This document shows positions 40,499-49,752 of a DNA stretch of 58,660 bases, piece after piece. The stretch's first letter is position 1; each line of letters begins with the position of its first letter. The notes beneath the pieces were generated by a model. The model did not search any database, was not told the DNA's origin, and saw only the letters and a program-made list of their open reading frames with translations. Origin of the DNA: Rikenellaceae bacterium (GTDB taxonomy: Bacteria; Bacteroidota; Bacteroidia; Bacteroidales; Rikenellaceae); NCBI GenBank assembly GCA_015059785.1, contig SUZS01000010.1:1-58660 (forward strand), written 5' to 3'. Made by a program: the position numbers and the translations under genes.

Positions 40499-42268
40499 AT
40501 GCCTATAGACAAAAGATGGGAGGTCAAGGCACAGGGTGATCCAACGGCGGTTGCAGCCATTGCATCGCACATTGGTATCTCACCAGTCCTTGCTAACCTT
40601 TTAGTACAACGAGGCATAGACACAGTAGAGAAGGCAGAGAAATTTTTTGACCCGCAGCTGCGTGACCTGCACGACCCGTTCCTGATGAAGGATATGGACA
40701 GAGCTGTAGAGCGCGTAGAGCAAGCCCTGGAGCGTAACGAGCGCATTATGGTCTATGGAGACTATGATGTAGACGGCACGACAGCGGTGGCATTGGTCTA
40801 TAAGTTCCTGCGACAAATCGGGCATACAAACCTGATGTTCTACATCCCAGACCGCTATACCGAAGGTTACGGTATTTCGCGTAAGGGTATCGACATTGCC
40901 GCAAAGAAGGGTGTTAAGCTCATTATCGCCCTTGACTGCGGAATTAAGGCTGTCGAGAAAGTGGACTATGCAAAGCAGAAGGGGGTAGATTTCATTATCT
41001 GCGACCATCATCTTCCGGCAGAGCAGATTCCTGCTGCCGTAGCAGTTCTTGACCCTAAACGAACAGACTGCACCTACCCGTTTGATGAGCTCTCGGGTTG
41101 CGGTGTGGGCTTTAAGCTCGTTCAGGCCTACGCACAGACTCACAACATCGCTTTTGAGAACATTGAGTGGCTGTTAGACCTTCTTGTAGTAAGTATCGCT
41201 TCGGACATCGTGCCGCTTGTAGACGAGAACCGCATTCTCGCCCACTACGGTCTGCGCCGTCTGAACACCTCACCAAGTGAGGGACTACTCTCTATTATCA
41301 ACATCTGCAAGCTTGACCGCTCGAACATTACTATTGACGACATCGTCTTTAAGATTGGTCCGCGAATTAACGCTGCAGGTCGTATGCGTATGGATGAGTA
41401 CGACGAGAACGACACCCCTTCGGGTGGTTATGCAGCTGTAAAGCTCCTTGTGGAGGGAGATGAGGCTGCTGCTACACGCTTTGGTGGCGTTATTGACGGA
41501 TTTAATCAGGACCGCAAGAGCATCGACCGCTCTGTAACTCAGGAGGCGCACGACTATATTGAGTCTCACCCCGAGCTTAAGAGCCGCAAGAGTACTGTAA
41601 TCTACAATCCAAAGTGGATGAAGGGTATCGTAGGTATCGTGGCATCGCGCCTTATTGAGACCTACTATCGCCCGACTGTTGTTCTTACCCAGAGCAATGG
41701 TTTTGTCACAGGCTCTGCCCGCTCCATCCCGGGCTTTGACCTCTATCAGGCCGTAGAGTCTTGCTCCGACCTACTGGAGAACTTCGGTGGACATATGTAT
41801 GCCGCAGGTCTTACTATGCGCCCAGAGAATGTAGAGGAGTTTGCTCGCCGCTTTAACGACTATGTGGAGGCAAATATTGACCCTAAGATTCTCGTTCCGC
41901 AGGTAGAGATTGACTCTATGCTCCTCTTCTCGGACATCACGCCATCATTCCACAGCGAGCTAAACCGCTTCCAGCCATTTGGCCCGGGCAATAATGCGCC
42001 AGTCTTTGCTACTCTGTGCGTAAGCAATGAGAAGGGCGACGCAAAGCTTGTTGGTGCCGAGGCTGAGCACCTGCGTATGGATTTGACACAGACCCAGAAA
42101 CCTAACACAACCATCCAAACTATCGCCTTCTCGCAGCCAACCCACTACGAGTGGATTCGCTCGGGAAGACCTGTAGATGTCTGCTACCAGATTGTTGAGA
42201 ACCACTACCGTGGCTCTGTGACAACACAGTTGCGCATCAAGGATATCAAGCGAAATACATCAAAGTAA
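40499..42268 (+). CDS. recJ: Single-strand DNA-specific exonuclease RecJ
   Basis: A 589-residue DHH phosphoesterase that degrades single-stranded DNA 5' to 3' in recombination and repair. The motifs YGDYDVDGT near 82-90 and ICDHHLPAEQ near 165 bind the metal ions; the DHHA1 domain with GGHMYAAG (near 424) and an OB-like domain follow. Length is normal. The ATG follows lipB by 29 bp, and the next gene begins 8 bp after the stop. Confidence 0.95.
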   Translation: MPIDKRWEVKAQGDPTAVAAIASHIGISPVLANLLVQRGIDTVEKAEKFFDPQLRDLHDPFLMKDMDRAVERVEQALERNERIMVYGDYDVDGTTAVALVYKFLRQIGHTNLMFYIPDRYTEGYGISRKGIDIAAKKGVKLIIALDCGIKAVEKVDYAKQKGVDFIICDHHLPAEQIPAAVAVLDPKRTDCTYPFDELSGCGVGFKLVQAYAQTHNIAFENIEWLLDLLVVSIASDIVPLVDENRILAHYGLRRLNTSPSEGLLSIINICKLDRSNITIDDIVFKIGPRINAAGRMRMDEYDENDTPSGGYAAVKLLVEGDEAAATRFGGVIDGFNQDRKSIDRSVTQEAHDYIESHPELKSRKSTVIYNPKWMKGIVGIVASRLIETYYRPTVVLTQSNGFVTGSARSIPGFDLYQAVESCSDLLENFGGHMYAAGLTMRPENVEEFARRFNDYVEANIDPKILVPQVEIDSMLLFSDITPSFHSELNRFQPFGPGNNAPVFATLCVSNEKGDAKLVGAEAEHLRMDLTQTQKPNTTIQTIAFSQPTHYEWIRSGRPVDVCYQIVENHYRGSVTTQLRIKDIKRNTSK

Positions 42269-42276
42269 ACCTAACG

Positions 42277-44217
42277 ATGAGACTAAAACTTTTAATGCTT
42301 TCACTCCTCTCCGCACTACTATTTGTAGCCTGCGGAGGAGGAGATGAGCAGCCAGAGGGCCCAGCACCACTTCCTGAGGGAGCCGCTGTCACAATCGCAG
42401 AGATTAAGACCGATGCACTCACTGCAACGATTAAAATCAACCACGGTGCTGCCACAAAGTACGCCTACATCGTAGAGAAGGCTTCACTTGCAAATTATAC
42501 TTACACTACCGCAGAGCTCTTTGAGAAGGGTACTACAGCCACTTGCGCCAATAGTGTCACCTCATTTACGGTGCGCAACCTTGCGGATGCCACAGAGTAC
42601 ACACTCTATGTTGCTGTTCAAACTCGTGACGGCGAGCTGTCAGATGTTGCTATCCGCAACTTTACTACCGCCTCTCTGCCAGAGTATATGCTCAAGTCTA
42701 AGAACTGCACAGGCTTTACCGCATCGGTACGCCTACCACAGTATATCCCTTTCACAAGCGTTGTTAAGTGGGCGGTTACCGACCTTGCTACATACAACTA
42801 TAATGGCGGCGTAAGCTATGAGAATCAGCTGCTTAACCGTAATGAGGCTATCTATGCAAACTACTTCACTGACCGCTACGACTTTGACATCAACAATACT
42901 AACCGCACCTTTACAAAGGATGGCGTAGAGTACTCTCACTATGATGTTATTCAGCCAGGTCAGCCAATTGTCTTTCTGCTGGGCGAGTATGGCGAGGGGT
43001 CACACGCAGAGTATGGCGCAGGGCACTACACCCCGCTCTATGGCAAGGATAACCAGTCTGCATACTTCCGCAAGGAGACAATCATTACCACCAAGCCTGC
43101 AACGCTTATCCAGACACCAAGCGTCAGCTCTTCTCTTCTGCCATCGGGCAAGGGTACTATCTCTATTGCCAAGCCTACGGGCGCTGCAAAGATGTTCTAC
43201 CTTGTTCTCAACGAGCAGCAGTATGGCGAGGTGCTCGGTCTGTTGGACAATAACGCCAATCTGTTGCAGTGGTTTACCAGCTCTGCTTTTGCGGCCAACC
43301 ATTTCGGAGCCGTAGCTACCACCTCTCCTACAGTTACTATTGACGCCTCACAGCTTGCGCTTAAGGCTGATAGCACAAACTATCTATTTGTCTGTGCGTG
43401 GGAGGATGAGAGTGGTATGAAGCAATCTTTTGTCAAGGCCGAGCTTACATTGCCACCATCAGCACCACTTCCGGCAAATAATATCATCATTGCCCACCGT
43501 GGAGGCTCTGCTGAGGCTGGTAAGACATCTACACCAGACAACTCTATCGCCTCGCTAAAGTATGCTATGCGCCTTGGTTGCTACGCCTCTGAGGCTGATA
43601 TCTACTGGACAAAGGATAACCAGATTATCGTCGCCCACGCCGACGGCAACTGCAAGATTAACGGCCTCTACCCGTGGGAGAACACCCTTGCACAGCTTCA
43701 GGCAGCTGGTAAGCTCTCTAATGGTGAGACCCTGCCATCGCTTCAGGACTATATCCGTGCCGTAATGGTCAAGGGTAGCAAGACTAAGCTCTGCCTTGAT
43801 ATTAAGGCCATTACCAAGCCTACAACCCACCACCCAGAGTCCGTTAAGGCGTGCGAGCGCGCCTGCGAGATTATCGCCGAGATGGAGGCGGAGAAGTTCT
43901 GCGAGTTTATCTGCTCGGGCTACGAGGATATCACAAAGAACTGTGCACAGTATGCAAACGCCATTGGCGTAGATATCGGCGCTATGGGTAACTTCTCGGC
44001 AAGCCAGTACAAGAAGTGGGGCTACACTTGGCACAACCGCGACAAGAGCAAGGGTATTACAGAGGATAAGATAAACACATATCTCAACGCAGGTATGGAG
44101 GTATCGGTCTACACTATCGACAATGATAGCGACTGGGCAGAGATTCAGTCCTACCACACCAAGCTGCGTGGTATTACGACCAACTATCCAAACCGCATAA
44201 TGGCAAAAACACGCTAA
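42277..44217 (+). CDS. Lipoprotein with Fn3-like region and GDPD domain
   Basis: A 646-residue protein. The lipobox FVACGGG has Cys19. A fibronectin-III-like domain (about 35-130) and an uncharacterised middle region (about 135-395) are followed by a C-terminal glycerophosphodiester phosphodiesterase domain with IAHRGG (His407), SEADIYWTKD and VAHADG. Compared with the usual family, PEN is PDN (Glu to Asp) and HD is HA, so metal binding may be altered. It probably cleaves glycerophosphodiesters or teichoic-type or phospholipid-derived substrates at the cell surface. It lies 8 bp after recJ. Confidence 0.85.
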   Translation: MRLKLLMLSLLSALLFVACGGGDEQPEGPAPLPEGAAVTIAEIKTDALTATIKINHGAATKYAYIVEKASLANYTYTTAELFEKGTTATCANSVTSFTVRNLADATEYTLYVAVQTRDGELSDVAIRNFTTASLPEYMLKSKNCTGFTASVRLPQYIPFTSVVKWAVTDLATYNYNGGVSYENQLLNRNEAIYANYFTDRYDFDINNTNRTFTKDGVEYSHYDVIQPGQPIVFLLGEYGEGSHAEYGAGHYTPLYGKDNQSAYFRKETIITTKPATLIQTPSVSSSLLPSGKGTISIAKPTGAAKMFYLVLNEQQYGEVLGLLDNNANLLQWFTSSAFAANHFGAVATTSPTVTIDASQLALKADSTNYLFVCAWEDESGMKQSFVKAELTLPPSAPLPANNIIIAHRGGSAEAGKTSTPDNSIASLKYAMRLGCYASEADIYWTKDNQIIVAHADGNCKINGLYPWENTLAQLQAAGKLSNGETLPSLQDYIRAVMVKGSKTKLCLDIKAITKPTTHHPESVKACERACEIIAEMEAEKFCEFICSGYEDITKNCAQYANAIGVDIGAMGNFSASQYKKWGYTWHNRDKSKGITEDKINTYLNAGMEVSVYTIDNDSDWAEIQSYHTKLRGITTNYPNRIMAKTR

Positions 44218-44230
44218 AAATTATAAAACT

Positions 44231-44602
44231 ATGAAAGTTTCGTTTACTGAAGAACAAAAAGCGGCTATAGTCCGCATCTCTTTCTTTATGATCTCTGCAG
44301 ATGGAAAGATTGCCGACTCAGAGATGGACTTCTCTTTGTCAATGTGGAGTCTGGCAGGTATCACCGAGAGCGATAGTGATAGAGCTCAAACTATGACAGG
44401 CCGAGATGCTTGCAATATCGTTGCAGCGATGAATGCAGAGCAGAAAGAGTTTGTCTGCGCCCTTTTGGGTTGCTTAATTGTCTCAGACGGCGAGATTGCC
44501 GATTCTGAGGTTAGAACTTGGATTGTTCTTTCTGAGCTATGCGACCTTCCTCCAATGGAGATTAATGAGGCAAAAAAGCGCCTTAAGGATATTCTCGAGT
44601 AG
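44231..44602 (+). CDS. TerB-like small protein
   Basis: A 123-residue all-helical protein with two similar halves. Each half carries a short acidic motif (SADGKIADSEM near 18-28 and SDGEIADSEV near 85-94), like the metal-binding acidic motifs of TerB/DjlA-type domains. There is no signal peptide, so it is cytosolic. It lies 13 bp after the GDPD gene and ahead of an intrinsic terminator. No other tellurite-resistance gene is near, so a role in tellurite stress should not be assumed. Confidence 0.65.
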   Translation: MKVSFTEEQKAAIVRISFFMISADGKIADSEMDFSLSMWSLAGITESDSDRAQTMTGRDACNIVAAMNAEQKEFVCALLGCLIVSDGEIADSEVRTWIVLSELCDLPPMEINEAKKRLKDILE

Positions 44603-44622
44603 ATTTCTGATTGCTCAGACAA

Positions 44623-44658
44623 AAAACTACCCGCTTTGTTGAGAAAGCGGGTAGTTTT
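44623..44658. terminator. Bidirectional intrinsic terminator
   Basis: A perfect 15-bp stem, AAAACTACCCGCTTT / AAAGCGGGTAGTTTT, with a 6-nt loop, between the convergent TerB-like and DUF4886 genes. Confidence 0.92.
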
Positions 44659-44664
44659 GTTTGT

Positions 44665-46263
44665 CTAACGACCGAGGACTACTTGTTCGGCTATTTGGCG
44701 TATTATTTTTGCTGTTTTAGGGCTAACGCCGCAGTTAGAGACAGACTCTGTAAATGGCGTGCGGTAAACAGTAAGATAGTTTATGCAGGCCTTCATATAT
44801 GCTCCCTCGCGGCTCTGGTGGCGGTTGTCGGTGTGGAGCAATGGAAGGTTCTGCTCACGGCCGATAGTAAATCCCTTGCCGATAGGGCTGACGATAATGT
44901 TATATTCTGAAAGTTCTTTGGCAAGCTGTTTTGCTCCACTCTCCAGTAACTGCTCCAGTCGCTCATAGCTTCCATAGCCGCGATAGTCGCCATACGGACA
45001 GCCCCAAGTGTGCTCGTAGATAATCTGACACGCAGGCGAGTGCTTGAGTGTAAGGTCGTTAATCTTGCGGCACGAAGCGATAATTGCGGGGTCGTGAGTA
45101 TCGGCATATATAGCCGCATTTGGCGATGTGTCTTGCAGAAAGGCATAATCATATCCACCGCGCACAATCGCCTCTATTGAGCGCTCAAGCTGTAGGTGCT
45201 CACAGAACTCCTGACCACCCTTTACCGAGGCTACAACATCTACTTGATGTCCTTGACTTCGCGCAATCTCCTTAAACATAAACGGCGTACCATAGAAATA
45301 TGTAAACGAGTTGCCGATAAATAGCATTCGCCTTGTATCGCTAACCTTTGGTGCATCTTTATAGCGCAGAATCTGCAGTGAGATATATTTGCTACTACCC
45401 GTAAGTTTTACCTTGCCACTGCCTGCTGTAAGGGCTCTAAGGCGCACCTTCACACATCCATTGTCAATAGGCTCTGTAAGGGTAAACGATTGTGCGTAGG
45501 TAGTATTGTGCGCCGAGCGGAAACGCTTGTTATAGAGCGAGTAACGGATAGAACTATCCTGCTGGGCTGTGCGTAGCTCGCTCTCAATGCCATTCCAACG
45601 ACCGGCATCCCAATACTCAAAAATCCAATACTTCGGAGCATCTGCCTCACTGGCTGTCATCGTACACATAAAGTCAATCTGCTCGCCCGCCTTAATATTC
45701 TCTGCAGGCACAGCAAAGAGGAAGTAATCCCCCGCGCCCATGCCTGATACGGTCAAACCCTTCTCGGAGGTGGTTGTAAGGGCATTGCCACTCGTACCAA
45801 CCATAGCAATTACCGCGCTGCTGCCCTTAGGCGAGCATATACCACAGCTCTCCCAACTCTCTGCATCATATCTGCTTCCCATCATTCGCACTGGGAAACC
45901 ATCTGTAATAGACTGGAGATATGGAGGTTGAGAGACGATAATCGTGCGCACAGCACCACTCTTTACACCCCTAAGCTCTATCTCTGCTGTGCGCTCGGTG
46001 GTGCTTAAATTCGGCTCTGCCCAAATCTTTACGCTGTGGGTAGCCTTTGCCTCAAGGGTCGCCTCGCCCACAATGCCGAGCCACTGCTCCGATGCACTAA
46101 CCTTAACAGCCTCTGCTTTGCACTGAATAGTAACAATATAAGGCTTAACTGCCTGACTACTAATCTCAACGCGCTTTGGAGTCTTAACCTTCAGCACTGC
46201 CGCCACGGCACTATTGCCCAGCAGAAGGAGCAATGCCACAATACAAAATATAACTCGTTTCAT
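44665..46263 (-). CDS. Secreted BACON and DUF4886 (SGNH-type) protein
   Basis: A 532-residue protein with a signal peptide (1-21), a BACON-like all-beta domain (about 22-115, with TERTAEIELRG), a jelly-roll-like middle and a C-terminal DUF4886/SGNH-type hydrolase domain. That domain shows LFIGNSFTY near 310 and HTDNRHQSREGAYM near 490 as its Ser and His blocks. It likely acts as an esterase on carbohydrate or mucin substrates in the periplasm or at the surface (family-level inference). The ATG is 4 nt downstream of a TAACTTTG -7 box. Confidence 0.82.
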   Translation of the reverse strand: MKRVIFCIVALLLLLGNSAVAAVLKVKTPKRVEISSQAVKPYIVTIQCKAEAVKVSASEQWLGIVGEATLEAKATHSVKIWAEPNLSTTERTAEIELRGVKSGAVRTIIVSQPPYLQSITDGFPVRMMGSRYDAESWESCGICSPKGSSAVIAMVGTSGNALTTTSEKGLTVSGMGAGDYFLFAVPAENIKAGEQIDFMCTMTASEADAPKYWIFEYWDAGRWNGIESELRTAQQDSSIRYSLYNKRFRSAHNTTYAQSFTLTEPIDNGCVKVRLRALTAGSGKVKLTGSSKYISLQILRYKDAPKVSDTRRMLFIGNSFTYFYGTPFMFKEIARSQGHQVDVVASVKGGQEFCEHLQLERSIEAIVRGGYDYAFLQDTSPNAAIYADTHDPAIIASCRKINDLTLKHSPACQIIYEHTWGCPYGDYRGYGSYERLEQLLESGAKQLAKELSEYNIIVSPIGKGFTIGREQNLPLLHTDNRHQSREGAYMKACINYLTVYRTPFTESVSNCGVSPKTAKIIRQIAEQVVLGR

Positions 46264-46267
46264 ACTA

Positions 46268-46298
46268 CAAAGTTATCAATAATATGCAGAAATGCAAT
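46268..46298 (-). promoter_or_regulatory. Promoter abutting the DUF4886 gene (leaderless arrangement)
   Basis: The minus-strand TAACTTTG (46268-46275) is preceded after 19 nt by ATTG (46295-46298) and followed after 4 nt by the ATG at 46263. The -7 box is consensus and the -33 box is partial. Confidence 0.6.
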
Positions 46299-46316
46299 GG
46301 CCTAACAGATAAATAA

Positions 46317-46343
46317 AAGTGGCGTATTTGTCATACGCCACTT
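46317..46343 (-). terminator. Intrinsic terminator of the LRR lipoprotein gene
   Basis: The 10-bp stem AAGTGGCGTA / TACGCCACTT with a 7-nt loop is followed on the minus strand by TTATTTAT. It lies 23 bp after the stop at 46366. Confidence 0.85.
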
Positions 46344-46365
46344 ATGCAGAGTGTTCACCTAAAGG

Positions 46366-49296
46366 CTAAAACTGCTTCTCCTCAATGTATGAACTATAAT
46401 TTTTCCAACCATTAGCACTCTTATATGCCTCGCCAGAGCCGACAGGTACATAGAGTTTTCTTCCCGTCACATTACCCGCAAAGGCTGCGCTACCGATTGT
46501 TGGAGGTGTCGCAGGCTTGCAGTTGATAGTAGCCAATGTAGTGCTATATGAGAAAGCAGAACTACCAATAGATATTACTGTTGAAGGTATTGTCAGCTCT
46601 GTTGCCTTAAACTGTATAAACGCGCTATTACCGATAGTTTGCAGACCCTCATTGAGCGTAACCTTCTTCAGTGGTACTGTTTGGAACGCCGAATTACCAA
46701 TAGAGATAACTGTCGATGGTATAACAATCTCGGTAAGCTGTGTGCTTGCAAATGCAAAATCGCCTATTGAGGTTATTCCATCACTCAAAGTTACACTCTC
46801 AAGGGCAGATGAGTTAAATGCACTCTCGCCAATGCTCTTCACATTTGCGCTGATAACAGCACTTGTCAGTGACTCACAATACTTAAACGCATTCTCGCCG
46901 ATAATAGCGACATTGTCTAAGAAATTTAGCTCGGTAAAAGCACAACGCTCAAAAGCACTTGTGCCAATCTCTATATCCTTGCCCTCCAGAGTAATAGAGC
47001 TGAGCAACTTACAGCCAGAGAATGCCATTTCAGGGATAAGAGTGACATTTTTAGGGATTGTAATGCTCTTGAGCGCGGTACACTGATAAAACATCCTGTT
47101 GCCCATAGTAGTAATGTTTTCAGGGAGGCTTATCGTCTCAAGTTTTGCACACGCCTCAAATACAGACTCTCCGAAACTCTCAACGCCTGTGCCGAGAGTT
47201 ACTGTTGTAAGGCTCTTACAATTTCTAAACGCCTGTTTTTCAATACTCTTAACTCCGTCAGGAATATTGATTTCTGCCAACGCTCCGCAAGAGTAAAATG
47301 CCTGCTGGCCGATGATGCTTACATTTGAGCCAATAGTAACACTGCTCAATGAGCTACAATATGAGAGCGCCAACTTGCTTATCGTTGTAACATTGTTTGG
47401 TATAACAATAGAGGTCAAACCACTACAAGATGAGAACGCAGAGACTCCAATTTCTGCTACACCCTCTGGTATATCAATTGATGCAAGCGAAGAACAGCCA
47501 TTAAAAGCAGACTCGCCGATAGAAGTTAGTGATTTAGGAAGAGTGACTGTCTTGAGGTTGCTACACCACGCAAAGGCACTTTTACCTATTGATACAACGC
47601 CCTCTGGGATAGTTACCGCCGTCAGAGTCTTACAACTCTCATACGCCGAAACCTCTATCGTAGTGACACCTGCAGGGATAGTATGCTCTGTCAAATTACC
47701 TGTTGCTACAGCGACCAATGCGTCGTTTACAATAAGGCTACGACCATCTTCTGATGCAAAAGAACTTTCAAAGTTTGTAATTGCATTACACTTATAGAAA
47801 GCCTGCGCTCCAATCTCTGTAACAGACTCTGGGATAACAAATGTGCCGGTTAAGCCTGTGCAATTTTTGAAAGCCGCACTTCCAATTTTTGTGACACTAC
47901 TTGGTAGTGATATGGTAGCCAATGTCTTGCAGCCAGAGAAAGCATCCTGCGGAATCTCTACCACAGCCGACTCGTAGCGTAGCACCCACATATTTGTAGT
48001 TGCGTCAAAGATATTCTCAACATTAGCACTGCGTGTTACCATTGCAACCTTTGGTGTTACAGCTTTGCCATCCGTTGAGTTGTACCATATCTCGTTATCA
48101 GGCTGAGTTATAACTTGCGCAACTAACGGTATATAGTCTGATGTGATGTTTACCACGCCATCAGAGATTGCTAAACGCGCACTTGCCGACTGTGTACCAG
48201 CAATAAATTCGTCACTTAAGTTGACAGCCGAAGCAGCTACTGTAAGTACACCAGTAGCAGTGTCAGCCTTGCAGGAGAGTATTGGCATCTCAATCCACTC
48301 AACTGCACGAGTGGCCGTATATACTGCCTTCATATTTACCAATGTACTCCAATTTTGTGCAATCTCCGATGCTGCACTGATTGGCAATATCTCAAAATCC
48401 ATCTCAACGACGCGTGTTGTATTTGAGATAACATTTACAGTTGCCTTGCCGTCGCTATATTTAGGAATATATGTTATACTCTGCAGATTAGCCTCTGCAC
48501 TCTGCTCTGCTAATGGAATTACAATTTGGCTACCATCTGCAAACACAAAACGGACACCCTGCTCCTCTACTACAACCTCTTTGAAGAAAGAGTCGCCATC
48601 TGCGCCATCTTTACCATCTACGCCATCTTTGCCATCTGCGCCAGCAGCTCCATCTACACCATCCTCGCCAGTAGCCTTACCCAGATTAGTCCAGCTGCCT
48701 CCGTTGTCGTATGATACGAACCAATAACCCTCCTCAATCTTGAGCAGTGGGGTCACGCCGTTCTCGCCATCTTTGCCGTCAGTTCCATTAGTGCCGTCGA
48801 CTCCATCTTTGCCATCTGTGCCGTCAGTTCCATTAGTACCGTCGACTCCATCTTTGCCATCACTACCTTGAGCCTTAATCTTATTGCCGTTAGCATCGAG
48901 CAACCACTGGCCATCAATAGTCCAATAGTAGAGTCCATCGCTATCCTTTTTTACACCAATTTGGGGAGTATAACCATCTTTACCATTCTCTCCATTCTTG
49001 CCGTGGTAGATTGTAATAGGTTGTGATTTGGCAAATAAGATTGTATAACCAATAGTTTCGCCATTTTGGATAATGGGGTTAACACTAGTAATGTAATCAT
49101 TGTCCTGCAGAGCGGCAACAATAGTCTGCAGCGAGGCTATATTGGCATTAATCTGCTTACACAGCTCCTCAAGTTTGGCAATTCGATTTTCGTGATTGTC
49201 AAGTTTTTCCCAAATCTTTGAATCATCAAAAGATTCACTACATCCTGCAACAATCAGTGTCATTGCACAGAGTAGATAGGTGAAAAGTTTTTTCAT
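46366..49296 (-). CDS. Surface lipoprotein with collagen-like and BspA-type leucine-rich repeats
   Basis: A 976-residue protein. The start at 49296 (MKKLFTY) gives a lipoprotein signal with lipobox IVAGCSES. Then come a short coiled coil (about 25-60), a DUF4988/PL29-type N-terminal domain (with YWTIDGQWLLD), and Gly-X-Y-like stretches rich in GKDG, GTDG and GTNG at about 135-245. A beta domain (about 250-430) and some 18-20 BspA-type LRR_5 repeats of about 23 residues (IPESVTEIGAQAFYKC style) reach nearly to the C-terminus. Likely exposed on the outer surface with a role in binding host or bacterial ligands (inference). It has its own promoter, a roughly 300-nt leader and a terminator. Confidence 0.88.
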   Translation of the reverse strand: MKKLFTYLLCAMTLIVAGCSESFDDSKIWEKLDNHENRIAKLEELCKQINANIASLQTIVAALQDNDYITSVNPIIQNGETIGYTILFAKSQPITIYHGKNGENGKDGYTPQIGVKKDSDGLYYWTIDGQWLLDANGNKIKAQGSDGKDGVDGTNGTDGTDGKDGVDGTNGTDGKDGENGVTPLLKIEEGYWFVSYDNGGSWTNLGKATGEDGVDGAAGADGKDGVDGKDGADGDSFFKEVVVEEQGVRFVFADGSQIVIPLAEQSAEANLQSITYIPKYSDGKATVNVISNTTRVVEMDFEILPISAASEIAQNWSTLVNMKAVYTATRAVEWIEMPILSCKADTATGVLTVAASAVNLSDEFIAGTQSASARLAISDGVVNITSDYIPLVAQVITQPDNEIWYNSTDGKAVTPKVAMVTRSANVENIFDATTNMWVLRYESAVVEIPQDAFSGCKTLATISLPSSVTKIGSAAFKNCTGLTGTFVIPESVTEIGAQAFYKCNAITNFESSFASEDGRSLIVNDALVAVATGNLTEHTIPAGVTTIEVSAYESCKTLTAVTIPEGVVSIGKSAFAWCSNLKTVTLPKSLTSIGESAFNGCSSLASIDIPEGVAEIGVSAFSSCSGLTSIVIPNNVTTISKLALSYCSSLSSVTIGSNVSIIGQQAFYSCGALAEINIPDGVKSIEKQAFRNCKSLTTVTLGTGVESFGESVFEACAKLETISLPENITTMGNRMFYQCTALKSITIPKNVTLIPEMAFSGCKLLSSITLEGKDIEIGTSAFERCAFTELNFLDNVAIIGENAFKYCESLTSAVISANVKSIGESAFNSSALESVTLSDGITSIGDFAFASTQLTEIVIPSTVISIGNSAFQTVPLKKVTLNEGLQTIGNSAFIQFKATELTIPSTVISIGSSAFSYSTTLATINCKPATPPTIGSAAFAGNVTGRKLYVPVGSGEAYKSANGWKNYSSYIEEKQF
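48775..48864. repeat. 45-bp tandem repeat in the collagen-like region
   Basis: Two near-identical 45-bp units begin at 48775 and 48820, encoding 15-residue blocks of Gly, Thr, Asp, Lys, Val and Asn. Further partial units flank them. The unit keeps the reading frame, so copy-number changes would lengthen or shorten the stalk without disrupting the protein. Confidence 0.8.
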
Positions 49297-49600
49297 TTTA
49301 ATAAAATTTAGCACCGTATCAACTCCTATGCGGCAGGTTGCATAAAATTAGAAAGTGTGGAGCTGACTTCCGTTTATCTGAATGGAGGCTCTGACAAAAC
49401 CCTGAAACGAATAAACGATACAAGACCCCACACCTGAATAGTATGAGGTATATACACAAAGTGTGCATAGCCACATAGCTATACAAGAAATGAGTGCTGT
49501 CGTTATCCTCGTTTCGTTGAAAACTGTCAGATTTTCCATTCAAGGATAAAAGCGAAAACACTTTCATCTAATATGTTGGCCACGGGTATAACACCCATGA
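49297..49600 (-). promoter_or_regulatory. Long structured 5' leader of the LRR lipoprotein gene
   Basis: About 300 nt separate the inferred promoter from the start codon. Visible pairings are GTGTGG/CCACAC (49428-49433 with 49355-49360), which encloses CGTTTAT/ATAAACG (49411-49417 with 49371-49377), plus TTATCCT/AGGATAA further upstream. The frames 49319-49567 and 49348-49539 cross it but show no protein-like features. It does not match a riboswitch I recognise. Confidence 0.45.
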
Positions 49601-49605
49601 CAATA

Positions 49606-49636
49606 CAAAATTAGTAAAATTTTCGCAAATGACAAC
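49606..49636 (-). promoter_or_regulatory. Promoter of the LRR lipoprotein gene
   Basis: The minus-strand GTTG (49633-49636) is followed after 19 nt by TAATTTTG (49606-49613). The -7 box is consensus and the -33 box is partial. Confidence 0.55.
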
Positions 49637-49654
49637 ACTCCGTAGGGTCTTGTG

Positions 49655-49684
49655 TAAAAAAACTGTGGCCAGCGACCACTGTTT
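49655..49684 (-). terminator. Second terminator downstream of rpmH
   Basis: On the minus strand AAACAGTGG / CCACAGTTT (one mismatch) with a 7-nt loop is followed by seven Ts. It lies directly after the first rpmH terminator and shields the LRR promoter. Confidence 0.8.
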
Positions 49685-49692
49685 CTCAATAA

Positions 49693-49736
49693 AACAGCAA
49701 GGTCAGCTCTGAAATCCAGAACTGACCTATGCTGTT
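49693..49736 (-). terminator. First terminator downstream of rpmH
   Basis: On the minus strand AACAGCATAGGTCAGTTCTG pairs with CAGAGCTGACCTTGCTGTT (a few mismatches), followed by TTATTG. It lies 17 bp after the rpmH stop. Confidence 0.8.
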
Positions 49737-49752
49737 ACTTGTAGTTTTTCTA

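Noticed and set aside
43555..44157. 200-codon minus-strand frame inside the GDPD gene
   Set aside because: Antisense to the conserved GDPD domain; no start context or homology pattern.
49319..49567. 82-codon frame in the leader of the LRR lipoprotein gene
   Set aside because: It ends close to the lipoprotein start but shows no domain, signal or codon pattern; better explained as structured leader.
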